This document shows, in pieces, positions 1-12,810 of a DNA stretch of 64,000 nucleotides (position 1 is the first letter of the stretch; the number at the start of each line of letters is the position of its first letter). The DNA is from Epichloe hybrida (lineage: Eukaryota > Ascomycota > Sordariomycetes > Hypocreales > Clavicipitaceae): assembly GCA_019022495.1 (NCBI GenBank), contig JAFEKR010000007.1, positions 496,001-560,000 of the forward strand. The letters run 5' to 3'. A program made the position numbers and the translations under genes. The notes below the pieces were generated by a model. The model made no database searches, was not told the origin of the DNA, and saw nothing but the letters and a program-made list of their open reading frames with translations.

Positions 1-94
1 GGGAGAGGAAGTGGTCTGCCGCCGATGCAAAGTCGGTCACATTTTCAACGGAATCGACCTGCTTGATTCGAATCAGAGGCGTTGAAGTAGCCAT
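1..94 (-). CDS. 5' end of an unidentified protein gene, cut by the window edge
   Basis: A minus-strand reading frame opens with an ATG at 94-92 in a good context (CAACAATGGC) and stays open for 31 codons to the window edge. The predicted start is MATSTPLIRIKQVDSVENVT, followed by DFASAADHFLS. Codon use is like normal host genes and there is no RIP bias. I do not recognise the family. Another minus-strand frame is open through 45-353 and overlaps it, so the true frame or an upstream exon is not certain. The gene would run leftwards out of the window, with its promoter facing the RIP block. Confidence 0.45.
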   Translation of the reverse strand, partial: MATSTPLIRIKQVDSVENVTDFASAADHFLS

Positions 95-585
95 TGTTGA
101 TTTGAGCGGGAACGGTCGCTTGTAACCCCAGTCTCCCTTTTCCCTTGACGATAGGGGAGATGTTATCGACTGGTGCTGGGGATACTGTCTCGTCATGGTC
201 GATGACTTGTGGTCGCCAATGTGAAGGCTTGAAGACGGGGGTTCGGGAAGGGACTTGGGGACCGAGAACATGCGTGATGTTCTCAGTAGAGCCCCTCCGG
301 GAGACACTGCACGGCCTCCCATTGTATGGGTTGTGGTGTTTGGGGAGGCTCAATGCCAGGAAACGGTGTTTGCTTTTAGATGGGAAGCAGAGGTGGCAAC
401 CATCCTCTGAGCGATCGAAATTTCGCAGCTACCCAGTTTCCGGTCGCGCGAGGTGGAGTTGGATGAGCCGGTGATAAGCCGACAACGTTGACGTCTGTGC
501 TCGTACCGTAATGATTCTGGTAATGAGGGGTTACAGTAAATCTCGGCTGCAACAAAGTTGATCTCGTATCCAGGGTGGAGCCTTG
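95..585. other. Upstream flank of the left-edge gene, normal base composition
   Basis: This 490 bp stretch has normal composition and lies between the left-edge gene and the AT-rich block. It probably holds the promoter and leader of that gene. A 102-codon minus-strand frame (353-45) is open here and rich in Ser and Pro. It could be an exon of a longer gene, but I found no supporting splice signal. The last 53 bp are one arm of the inverted repeat described separately. Confidence 0.4.
533..585 (+). repeat. Left arm of a 53 bp inverted repeat that brackets the AT-rich block
   Basis: The reverse complement of this segment matches 38910-38962 at 51 of 53 positions. Both differences are transitions of the RIP type, with the right arm carrying A or T. 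Similarity stops abruptly at both ends of the segment. The arms lie at the two composition boundaries of the RIP block. Confidence 0.75.
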
Positions 586-693
586 TAACCCGAATTAGGC
601 AGGCGGTGAGAAAACATAGCATATATAGGGCATATACTATGTATATGCTAAGCCCTATAGTGTATTAGTACGAGAATATTCGCGGAGTAGCAT

Positions 694-745
694 GAGCGTT
701 GCTATTCGGAGCTGTGTTTTCTTACTACTCGGCGCTATACCCACA
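694..745 (+). repeat. Left terminal inverted repeat of the 2.9 kb DNA transposon
   Basis: Begins gagcgttgctattcgg and ends ggcgctatacccaca. One base differs from the right TIR (A here, G in the right copy). It remains GC-rich while the interior is RIPed. Confidence 0.8.
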
Positions 746-3530
746 TAAGGATTTGTCCTAGCCGCATTTGGTCAGCTAGCTTGATTACCACACCCTCCTG
801 TAGAAAACACACGTAATGTCATGGAATCTAACCCCGCACTCTAAATTACATTACGATAATAGCAGATTTTTTAATTAAACGTGTATAAGGCTCGCGAATT
901 TGCTTAAAAACGCGATTTCTAGTGTTTTCTTTAATTATAAACACTTTGGCTAGCCTAACTAATTATTCTAACCTCTTCTAACCTCTTTAACTATCTATGC
1001 TAGCTGCTGCGTAGCCGTGATTATGACTGTAATAGAGAGAAGCTTCCTATTGCCTATCCTACTATAAATTATAATTACCTTATACTTATATATAAAGTTA
1101 ATCTTCCTTATAACCCTCTTTAACTTTAAGGCCTCCCTTAAGGTCTCCCTTATGGCCTCTCTTGCGGCCTCCCTTACATTAACTATTATAATAATGCTTC
1201 TTTAACTTTAGCTTACGTTTTTATACGCCTTATACTTAAATTTAGTCTTCTAGAGCCTCTTAAGCCTTAAGTTAATAGTAGCTATAGTTAAGGTAATAGT
1301 TTAGGGATTATAAGGCCTTATTAAGAGCTCTAAACAGAGGGTTAAGACTTTATAGGTTTAAATTAATTACTTTTTATGTTATAAGGCTGCTTACGGTAAT
1401 AATTAATAATAAGAGAGTCTTAGATTTAAAGTGTTAGATTATTAGAAGGCTAGTAATAAAGGTTAGATAATTACTATATATAAACCACATGTAAGGTCAA
1501 TTACTAACATACTAGCAAGCTTCGTAGCTACTAGTGATAATAAATATTATGCCTTATAAGCGTCTAGTGTTATTTAATTTAGTTAGCGATAATATGAGTG
1601 TAAGGAAGCAAAAATTACTATTAAAATTAATAGGGCTACTCATAAGGAGGGAGTAAATATAGCCTTAACTATAAAGCCTTTAAGAGATTAAACTATTAAA
1701 GAAGAAGATAAATAGTAGAAGAGGTAATCTTAGTAAGTAGCCTACTAAGCTAATCCCTTCTAAGATACTACTTCTTCTACCTTATTACATTTTTTATAAG
1801 TAAGCTAGTATATCTATTATATATATCCTTTAGTATATACATTACTATAAGGAAAAGATAAAGAAGATTACTAATACCTATAATAATATAAGACTTTAGA
1901 TTCTAATAAGATAATTCAGTTAGACTATTAGTATATTGCCTGAAATTATAGTATAATAATGTAAAACAAAGCGCCTATTACTTATACTAAGGAAGCCACT
2001 AGTCCCTTATATACTTTATAATATCCTTTTGCTATGGATTATATATATTCTTTATCCTCTGCTAAATAGTATTAAAGGAAGCGACCTTGCTGTTATATAT
2101 TAGTAGCTTAAATACCTTAAAAAGCCCTATAGGGCTATTATTAAAGGCGTTATAATTATTATTATTAAGGTCTATAGAAGAGGGTTTAGTGCCTTTAATA
2201 TCCTTCTAATCATAAAGAATTTAAGCCTAAACCCTTATAAGGATATGCTACATACAGAGCTGCTACTATGCTTTAGGAAAGATTATCTAAAGGGTGTTTT
2301 TTAATGTAATCTTGTAGTCTATAATAATAATATAAGGGGAGGGAATATAGTGTTTATTGCGGACCGCGTTAAATATTATAAGTAGCTACTTATAGCTTTC
2401 CTTTATTTTAGATAATAAAAGCCTGAAGCTAAGGTTTATAACTATATTCTAATTAGTAATAGTAGTTACTATTATTATATAGAGTCTAAAGCTGTTTATT
2501 TTGTATGTATTATTAATACTAATAATATAGGAGTAAATCTTCCATTTATTAATGCATTCGTAGGTGGTCTAGAAGGCTAATTGTAGCTGATTATTAGGGT
2601 TAAGATTAATCCTATAAGGGTAGCTACTATTAATTAAAGACTACATGAATTGCTGTATGCCTATGAGCCTGTTAAGAGCCTTAATTTGGATTTATTAATG
2701 GTTATTATAGATATCTTTAATTATAGCTACTAAGTTAGGGAACTTAATTTAAAGTAATTAACAGGCCTCGCGGGTAGGAATGCCTTATAGTTATGTAATT
2801 TCTTATAGTAATGCCCTATAAGCTACTATGCGTTACTAATAAAGAGTATAACTATTAGGGCTAATAGATTAAGGGTAATTATAATAAGTAACTTAAATAG
2901 TGTATAGCTAAGAGTTATACGTTCTTATACTATATTTTACCTAGAGCTTAAATAGGTAATTATAGAGCTAGGTACTAGTTACATAAATACCTTAAGATTT
3001 AGAAGGTCTTTACTTACTATAGTCATAATAGATTAGAATATTTGCTATAGCGCGCTCTCTGTGAATTAGTTAATAATTACTACTAGACTTCTTAGTAAAG
3101 GTATAGCTATAAGAGTAGCCCTATTATTATAAGAAGTTATAGAGTTTATAAAAGGTATTAAATTATAGTAAGGGGGGTAGTAGTAGGATTATAGTTATTT
3201 AGTTGCTTTTAATAGGTATATTATAGTTTATACTATATAGAATAATAAAATTATTATAAAATTAAATATACTATATAAGATTAGATATTTTCGCGATAGA
3301 ATTTAATACTTTAGTAGTAATATTAATAAATATAGTGGTATAACTAATAAAAGTAGTAATATTAAAGGAAGAAGGTTAGTTATACCTAGGAGAATTAGTG
3401 GGTAGCTACTAATATAAGCCACCTAAAGGTATGGCGGGCGGGGGTAATAGGCCTAACTATTTTTTTTGCTAGGGAGTGTTACATAAATTTGGTAGCGGGG
3501 CGTGGGATGTGGGATGTGGCCGTATCACAT

Positions 3531-3582
3531 TGTGGGTATAGCGCCGAGTAGCAAGAAAACACAGCTCCGAATAGCAACGCTC
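3531..3582 (-). repeat. Right terminal inverted repeat of the 2.9 kb DNA transposon
   Basis: Reverse complement of 694-745 with one mismatch. It is followed at once by gagtagcat, the same 9 bp that precedes the left TIR. Confidence 0.8.
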
Positions 3583-3591
3583 GAGTAGCAT

Positions 3592-6500
3592 ATACCCTGT
3601 ATATACTACTTTCTATAGTGTATTAGTATAAAGGCACTTATAATATAGTATATATAATATATATATAGTAGTAAAGCAAGGGAATTATAGTAACTACACT
3701 ACTAAAAAATTTTATATACTAATAAAATAATAAAAGAGTAGTCTATAATAAGGATAATATAATTACTATAAATATAGGAAATATATATACTATATATAAC
3801 TATACTTTTAGTAATTTATTATAGGTATCTAGCTTAGAAAAAGTAGTAAACTACTAAGTAAGTAAGTAAAATATAATATAGTATATATATATTATATATA
3901 CTAATTACCTATGGCGTAGTATATACTTTATATATATAATAGTAATATAAGGGAATTATTATACTTATATTACTTAAAAGAGTAGTATTTAATAGAGGAA
4001 ATATAATTAGTGTAAATAGAGGGGATATATATGTAATATATAATTATACTTTAGTAATTTATTATAGGTATTTACTAGAAAAAGAAGTAAACTACTAAGT
4101 AATTAAAAAGATAATACATTACATATAGTTTACATAGGCCTAGTATATACTAACTATATATAAAGTTTTCTTTATATAAAGAAGTCTTTTTACTATAAGT
4201 CTAATAATACTTAAAATATATTATAACCTTATAATTACTATATCCTTTATATCTTTTATTATTATACTAACTTAAGCATAATTATAGGCTATCCTAACTA
4301 TACCTAATATTATTTAGCGCTAGGGAAGTAATACTAATAAGGTATATACTTTGTTTATATATATTATATATACTTAGTATATTACTAAATACTTTATAGG
4401 ATAATCCTAAAGAACTAAAGTTAATTTATAATTTTTTTAATATACCTTAGGTAAGCGTATTCTATAAATATAATATAATATATGCTTACTCTATAGAGTT
4501 TATAATTAATACCACTAGAATTATAATTATAAAGAGTAGTAGAAGTGTAATTAATATATAGTATATTATTAATTACCTTACCCTACCTAGCTACCCTAAG
4601 GCTTATATAGATAGTATTCTTTATATAATCCTAGCACTTAATTATAATATTAAGATTATAGGTAAGAATAATATAAAGAAAATTATTTAAGAGTAAGTAA
4701 GTATTATAAGTATATATATTTATTTATTATTCCTAACTTAAGCTAAGTATATACTAGATCTAATTCTATCTTACTTACTCTAGGAAGATAAATAAGACTA
4801 CCCTAAAGCTACTATTAGTATATAATACATATTTAATATCTATATATTAGTTTACTAATTTGCCTAGGAGCTATTTCCTAATAATATAATAAGAGGGCTA
4901 ATTTTAGCGCATAACTTATACATATGCGGGGATTAAGATTTACCCTAACATTAAACTAATACTTATTAAGTATAGTAAGTAGTGGAATAAGGAATTTAAT
5001 CCAAAGCTTATTAGTAATATAAGAACTATATATACTAGCTATCTAAAAACTATAAATATTAATAATAAACTAAAGAAAAAGACAGAGAGGTAAGTTATAT
5101 ATAGTTACTATATATATTACTTACTAATAACCTATAATAGTACTTATGCTACTTATCTCTTAATTTAGGAGGGGCTAGACTATCCGCTATATTAGCTAGT
5201 TATAAATAGTAATAAGGATTAGGGGCTAATTTATTATAAAGACTAGTAAATAGCTTAGATTAGTTATTAAGATATAAGTAATTAGCTTTATATATAAGGC
5301 TTCTATACTTATCTTATATAGGAGTTCTTTATTAGGTGCCCCTAAGGCCTTAATAATGGATTATATATAAAATATTAAGTTAATAAGCATTCTTTAGATA
5401 TTACATATCTGAAATATATAGTAATATATAGTACTAGTCCCCCTAAGATAAGTAGTAGATAGCGCTACTTATTTTAGGATATTTCCTAGTTAAAGCAAAA
5501 GCAATATAGTCTATATATATACCATATATATAGCAGCTATATACTAATAAAATATAGTCTTCTATCACACACACTAAGCAAACCTTAGGAGCCATAAATA
5601 TAAGGTTAAATACAACTTTTTTATTCCTTTTAATATTAAAAGGTTTCCTTTTCTTATGCTTACTATATATAAAACATATACTTATATACCCTTACCTCTA
5701 AAAACTATTCTATAGGATATTAAAGAGGCATTATCTTTAGCTATTAAATAATATTATAATCTTTTATTATTAATAACTTATATATATATAACTACTATAT
5801 AATATCTAGCTTATATTTTTAACTAACTATTACATAAGGAGGTTATATTTAAGTTCTATGCTTTCCTTATTCCTATAATATTATAAGGCAGATTCCCTAA
5901 GGTAAATTTATCTAGCCTATAATTATAAGAATAAGGTATAGGGCTTAATCCTTTAATCCTAGCTTTTATAATACCTAGCAGGGTTATAGCTTATAGGTAA
6001 GTTTATGCTAAGAGTATGTTTACTATATACTAACTAGATATAGGCATAAAGCATAAATAGCACTTTAATTAACTTTAGAACCTAGATAAATAGTAAATTC
6101 ATAAGATACATATATAGGGACTAAATAATTACTTTATTATTTTATACTTATAGGAATAGGTAAAAGCTTTTATAAAAGTATAATACCTTTAAATTAACCT
6201 CTCCTTCTAGTAGATTAAGGGAATAGCTAATATTCTTATATATTCCTTATATAATAAGAAGAAGTTAAGTATATATATACTATTCCTTTTAATATATAAA
6301 GCTAATATATCTTAGTGTAAGAAACATATATATATATTATTATAACTTAGTTAATAGCAAAAAGCTATAAAGAGGTATATATAAATAATAGAGTTTACAT
6401 ATATGCGTGTTATAACTAATCTATTATAGATCTTTTCTACTCTATTTAAGCAGTTAAGTATAATTAGTAAGTATGCTATTAGATAGCACTATGTAAAGCA

Positions 6501-7165
6501 TATAAACGCTAATATAATAAGTATAATCTAGGCTATTACTTATAATATAAATACTAAGTAAGCAAGAGGTATATATAAGTTTTATAAATACTATATATAT
6601 ACTAATAATAAACAGGTCTTAGAGATTACTTATATAAGTAGTATTTAAATTTTATATAGTATAAATATTTAGAGCATTTATTAATATTCTACTATATTTA
6701 CATTAAGCGTAATTAGCGGAAGTCTAACTAAGATATACCTAATAAGAAATTTATTATACCTCTTCTTAATATATTATCTTAAGAGGAATATAAGGAGCGT
6801 ATTACATGCTTATATAATATATATCTAAACCATAAGAAGTGGTTTAATACTAAGCTTACCCCTTAGATAATAGCTAGACTAGTACTAGCTATATTTAAAG
6901 TAAAACCTAAATAGAGAATATATATAGTAAAGAATACTAATATAAAGGAAAGCAGTTATTAGGAAGATTATATATTTACTAGAATATAAGTATCTCTTTT
7001 AGTAGTAATTCTTAAGTATAACTCTAATACTCCTTCTACAAAGCATATGCTAATAATATACTAGTCTTAAGAGAGTAATAGTTAAGAAATACCTGAAGGC
7101 GCAAATTAGGGCTAATAAGGGTGTTAATCCTACCTGGAGAGATTGTTCTTATAAGAGTTGTATAA
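3592..7165. other. AT-rich RIPed DNA without recognisable gene
   Basis: No open frame of note on either strand and no terminal repeats that I could pair. The segment around 5640-6400 can be read, ignoring stops, as a string vaguely like the helix-turn-helix start of a pogo/Fot-type transposase, but this is too weak to call. A direct repeat of about 150-190 bp is present at 3679-4110. Confidence 0.5.
3679..4110 (+). repeat. Decayed direct repeat, two units about 270 bp apart
   Basis: Units near 3679-3868 and 3949-4110 share, in the same order, agggaattat, agagtagt, a tract like tataattatacttt, tagtaatttattataggta and gtaaactactaagtaa. Divergence is high and there is a length difference early in the unit. 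It looks like an old tandem duplication or a pair of solo repeats. Confidence 0.5.
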
Positions 7166-7170
7166 GCAAT

Positions 7171-7437
7171 TATCAGGAGCACGGAGGCCAAGGGGCCATG
7201 GACGGGACGGTCACATATTAGAGCCCTCGGATAAGCCTTGGGTTCCGCGGATAACTAAGTAGCTATAAGATAGCTATGTGTACATAGTAAGGTATTTAGA
7301 TAAGGACTACCTATAAGAGATATAGGAGGTTAGAGTTTAAGACCTTTATATACTTACCCCTAAGTAGTAGCTCTCTAGCTATAACTAAGAACCTTAGCCT
7401 TTACTTTATTTATATCTCCCTAAATATAATTATAATA
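7171..7437 (+). repeat. 5' LTR of Gypsy copy 1
   Basis: 267 bp, beginning tatcaggagcacgg (ancestral TGTCAGG with one RIP change) and ending in the mutated form of gtcgtgaca. It differs from its 3' partner mainly by C/T and G/A changes. Confidence 0.85.
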
Positions 7438-9659
7438 AGTTAAACTCTTAAACTCTTTAGGGAAAATAGACTATTAGCTAGATTTAAATATAAAGAAGCT
7501 ATAGAATATTTACTTAAAACATACTTATACTACTTAGTAAGAAAGCCTTAACTCTATAGTGCTTAGGTAGTAACTAGAATACCTTAACTATAGAATATAA
7601 GAGGGTATAGTAAATACTACCTAACTAATATAGTAATGCTAAATCTAGTAATAATAATAATCTAGATAAGCTATAGAGGTAATATAAGGTTATATAAGCT
7701 AAGCTATAAAATACCTATATAAGAAAGGAAATCTTAGATATAGAAGCGTAGCTTAAGGAAATAGAAGTGGACTTATAATTAGCTAGATTAGGTAAAGGAC
7801 TTATAATTACCCCTTAGATAAATACATAGAGAATTCCCTTATTCCTAGACTTCCTACCTAATACTAAGTTTATAGTAAATATATACTTATAAAGCTTTAT
7901 TAAGATATAGTATAAGGTACTTATATATAAAAGTAATACTTATAAGAATTTATAAGCATACCTAGTAGATTTAAATATGCTATTTAAGCTAGACCTAAGA
8001 ACCTTTTAGGATAATAAAATAAAGGTAGTATATACTAGTAGCTGCTTAGCTAATAATATAAAGTAATAGTAAATATGTTATATAATAGTAAATAGGTTAG
8101 TTAACTACTTAGCTTATACCTAGGATAGATTTATGTCCTAGCTAAACACTAGAGTAATAGATAAAGATATATAGTACTTAGAAGCTACTAGGACATTACT
8201 AAATCTTAGGTAAAAGAGTAATTAGTCTTTTTAATCTTTCCTAAGACTTTAAATAAAGGTAAAAGTAAAATTACCTAACTAAATCCCTATATACTTAAGA
8301 ATAGTAATTTTTCTAAATAGCTTAAATAATACTATAAGGAAGCATATAGTTAGCTAAGAGTTTCTAATATCTTAGAGTTACCTATAGGGTTAAGGAAAAA
8401 AGGCTAAAGTTATAATAATATTTACATTAAGTAATTATAATAGAAACTATAATAAGGAGGGTAGGAGTAATAAGAGATAATACTCTAGCTCCCTTATAGA
8501 TAACTTATAGTAAAGCTTATAGTAACTTAGCATAGGCTAGAGACTATTTAAGTGCTTTAAATATAATAGTCCTAGATATAGTTTAAATAGATATAATATA
8601 GTAGACTGCTTAATTTATAAAAGTAATAGGTATATTACTAAGAAGTATAAGGATAGTAGTAATAAAACCTTAGACTTAAATAAGATTCTAATTAGTTTAG
8701 CTTAGGCCTAGGATAATAGTCTTACTATAAAAAAACCTATAGATAAGAGAATAAGAATATAAGTGTTCTTATAGTAAGATAACTACTAGTTAGTAGTGCT
8801 AGCGCTATTTAATATAGGTATGGAATATTTAATAATTTACCTTAAATTATTATTAAAATAGGATTAGAAGAACATAGAAAAAACAGAGATAATACTAGAA
8901 AGCATAAGTAAGAATAAGATCCTATACTAGGGAATCCTATGTAAACTAGTTAAGGTAAAAGATAGTATAGGCTATATAAAGGTTTGCTAAGTTAGCTACT
9001 ATATTACTAATATAGGAGAGGGAATACTCCTAGGGATAGACTAGACCCTAGAATATAAACCTATAGTAATAAATTAAAAGTAGGGTTTCTAGAGGTTTCT
9101 AATAACCTAGGATTGCATTACTTTCGCTATAAGTAAGTAATAACTTTATAAGGTAGTAAAGTAGTCTTCTATTACGCTATTACTAGTGTTACTAAAGATT
9201 AAGGTAGTTAACCTAGAGGTAATAGAAGAAGATACTAATAAAAATTCACTAATAGGCAATGTAATAAGTAATAACCTAAGTTATAGTATAGTTATAGTAA
9301 TAATAGTAGAATATACCTATATATTAAAGAAGAAAAAACTAAGAAGCATAAAAGTGCTCTAGGTAGTGTTTTATAAAGAATTAGTAGTGCTTACGTAAGA
9401 GATAGATAGTAATATACCTTTATAGTAAATTCTAGAAGAGTATATGGAATTTATAAATGTGTTTTTAAAGGAGCTAGCTAGTAAGCTCCTAGAATTAGGT
9501 AGTTACACTTATGTAATTAAATTAGAAGAGGGAAAATAACTACCCTAGGGACTTATATACAACCTAGCTAAAAAAGAGCTAGAAGTACTTAGGGAGTACC
9601 TAGCAAGTACGTAGGAGAAAGGGTAGATTAGAAGATTAATAAGCCTAGTAGGAGCCCTA

Positions 9660-12600
9660 ATTTTATTTATTCCAAAAAAATCAGGGAAATTAAGGCTTTA
9701 TGTGAATTATAAGGGCCTTAATAGGATTACTATTAAAAATAGGGCCCCTTTGCTACTAATCTCTAAAATCCTTAATTGATTAGTAAGTGTAAAGATTTTT
9801 ATATTACTAGATCTTTAAGAGGCGTACTACTAGCTATATATCCGCAAGGGTAATAAGTGGAAGATAGCATTCCGTTGCTACTATAGGCATTTTGAATATC
9901 TTATAATGCTATTTGGGTTAGTAAATATGCTAGCTACTTTTTAGGAATATATTAATAATACTCTTAAGGGGCTTATAGATAAATTCTATATTATTTACCT
10001 TAATAACACTCTAATATATAGTAGTAACCCTATAAGATATATAAAGCATATTAAAAGGGTACTAGGGTGACTTTAGGACGCTAACCTTTATGTTAACCTT
10101 AAAAAGTGCTAATTTTTAGTTATAAAGGTAAAGTTCCTAGGTTTTATTATATTTAAGAAGGGTATTAAGATAGAACCATTACGGGTTAAAGCTATTGTGA
10201 CCTAGCTAATACCTAGTAGTGTGTTTAATATTTAATTATTCCTTAGGTTTATAGGGTTTTACTAATACTTTATAAAATAGTATAGTAAGGTAGTAGTCTT
10301 ACTAATAAACTATCTAAAGGGTGTTTAACTAGCGAAGTTTAAGCTAGAGCCTAGTAAACTTATAGTGTTTAGAGAACTCTAAAAGAAGTTCTAGGAGGCA
10401 CTAATCTTAGTATACTTTAACTTACTTTATTTACTAAGAGTAGAGATAGATGCATCTAGTTACGCGATTAGAGCTATACTTATAATATTAGTGCTAGGTA
10501 GCTAGTACCTAGTGGTGTATTTTTTAAGGAAGTTAACTAATATTAAACTTTATTACTTAACCCTAGATGCTAAGTTATTAGTAATCTAAGAGGCGTTTTA
10601 AGCCTAGAGATATTACCTTATGTATTTAACTTATTAGATTATAGTTATTATAGACTATTTAAATTATAAGTACCTAGCTATAAAGCTAAAGCTATCTAGT
10701 AGGTAAGTAATAGTGTTAGATAAGCTCTGTCTATTTAATTTTAGGATTAAATATTATGTAAGTAAGCTAAACCTTGCTAATACCCTATTAAGAAGAGTAA
10801 ATTATATTAGTAAGGAGCGTAGGGTAAAGGCTATATCCTTATAGCTACCTAACTTCTTAGCTAAGTTTTTAAATACTAAGTAGTAAGGGCGCTATATATG
10901 TAATAGTATAGTTATAGGCCCTAAGGTTATATTACTTAGCGTAGTTAATAGTTTATTATAAGAGCACTATAAGGGCTATTTAAGCCTCTAGGGTTTTAAG
11001 AAGATATAACTTTATTATATTATTAAGGAACCTAATAGTCCTATAAAGCCTATAAGTAATACGCTAACTAGGTCCGCTTATTATAAGTAGTAAGGTCACG
11101 CTTTATTTGTGTTTTCTAATGTTTCTATAAGTCTAGCAAGCCTATAGGTTAGGAGTCTAGCTAGGTTAGTAGTTAGTAAGTAGTGTAAGCGCCCCCTTAA
11201 AACGCTGCTTAGCTATAATTTATTTATAAGTCTAAAAGCATACTATAAGCTAGCTACTTATAGTAGTGTTATAGTAAGAATACATGTAGTCTAGTAAACC
11301 TCTTCTAAGTTTATATATAATGCTTATCCTATGTATGTAAAATTAGAGACTTTAATTTAAGTTATGTTATTTTAAGCATAGTAAGGTAATAACTTTGCTA
11401 TAGGTTAGAGGAAGTTACTTAAGAGTAGTAACCTAGAAGCGTTATAGATATAGTCTATTAGGCCCTCTAAGCTATTAATGTTTAAGAATAGAGTTTTTAT
11501 TCTAGTAGGTATAAGAAAGGAAATTTTACTACTTACCTATAATAACCTAGTAGTAGGCTACTAGGGAGTTAGTAGGACTCTCTATTAGATTATAAGTTAG
11601 TATTACTAGCTAATAATAAAGAAAAATACTAAGTTATATATATAAACTTATATAAGCTATTAGACTTTAAAGCTAAGGCACTATAAACCTTATAGTAAGC
11701 TAGCTATGCTACTAGTGCCTGATTAGCCTTTTTAAGAATTATTAATAGATTTTATCATGGGGCTACCACCTGTGAAAGACATAAATTAGACCTATAATAT
11801 GATCTTAGTTATTATAGACTATTTTATAAAATACGGTATTTATATCCTTATTTTAACGCGGATAACTAGCAATAGGTTAGCTACTGTATTCCTAGAGTAT
11901 GTTTTTAGGGATTATAGTGCCCTAGAAGGTATTATTATAGACTGCGGTTTAACTTTCACTAGCGGGTTTTAGATGACTTTTGCTATTTTATTATGACTAA
12001 GTAGTAACTAAGCACTGTGTTTTACTTATAAATAGATGGTTAGATAGAATGTTTTAAACTAAGTTTTAGAGCATTATTTAAGAGCCTTTACTTGCTTTGA
12101 TTAGACTAATTAGGCTAATAATCTTTTGATAGCATAGTTTACGTATAATATGAGCGTTGATTTAACTTATAACTACACCCTAGCTAAGGCGCTATAAGGC
12201 TATAACCCTAGGGGACTATAGTAAGTGGTTATAAATATCCCTATAGTAAATAACTAGGTAGAGACTTATGCTGCTATGCTAAGAGATAGATATGTAGTAA
12301 TTAAGTAGCTTCTAAGTAACTTATAAGCCTAGTATATAAAATACTATAATAAGAAGCGGACCCTAATAAAGTTTAGAGTAGGTAACTATGTTTTATTATT
12401 TATAAAGAATATTAACTTATAGTAACCTAGTAGGAAGCTAAGTGTAAAGTACCTAGGCCCTTATAAAATTAAAAAGGTAATTAGGACTTATGGTTTAGTA
12501 TACTAACTAAAGCTACTACATAGTATGTAACTATATAATGTTTTTAATATTACTAATCTTAAACTGTTTATAAGGGATCTAACTAACGTAGAAAATACGT

Positions 12601-12770
12601 CCTTACTATAAGAGAATATTATAGATAATAAGTAGGAGTTTAAAGTTAAAAGAATTATATTGTATTGTTATAACAGGAGATTTTAGAAATACCTAGTTAA
12701 ATAGAAGGGCTATAATGCTTTAGAGAACTCTTAGGTAAAGAAAAGAGATTTTATTATAATAGATATTATT
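9660..12770 (+). pseudogene. Decayed Gypsy pol (RT, RNase H, integrase, chromodomain), copy 1
   Basis: Reading through stops gives the fungal Gypsy RT signature: a [13 protein letters not shown] motif near 9675, an FGLVN.. motif near 9915, a Y.NN.LIYS-type remnant of the YxDD box near 9990, and KFLGFI near 10130. RNase H follows near 10320-10700, integrase near 11700-12000 and a chromodomain at the end. The frame is broken throughout by TAG and TAA in place of Gln/Trp codons. No product is possible. Confidence 0.8.
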
Positions 12771-12810
12771 AAGGATTATAAGTGGTAACTAAGTAGCTAG
12801 TTTATAGATA

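Larger units (their letters stand above)
694..3582. mobile_element. RIPed DNA transposon with 52 bp terminal inverted repeats
   Basis: The ends are inverted repeats 694-745 and 3531-3582, which agree at 51 of 52 bases. Directly outside both ends is the same 9 bp, gagtagcat (685-693 and 3583-3591), as expected of a target-site duplication. Long TIRs with a 9 bp duplication fit the Mutator-like superfamily (Hop-like elements in Fusarium) better than hAT (8 bp, short TIRs) or Tc1/pogo (TA). The 2.9 kb interior is too mutated for me to recognise a transposase, so the superfamily is inferred from the ends alone. Confidence 0.75.
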
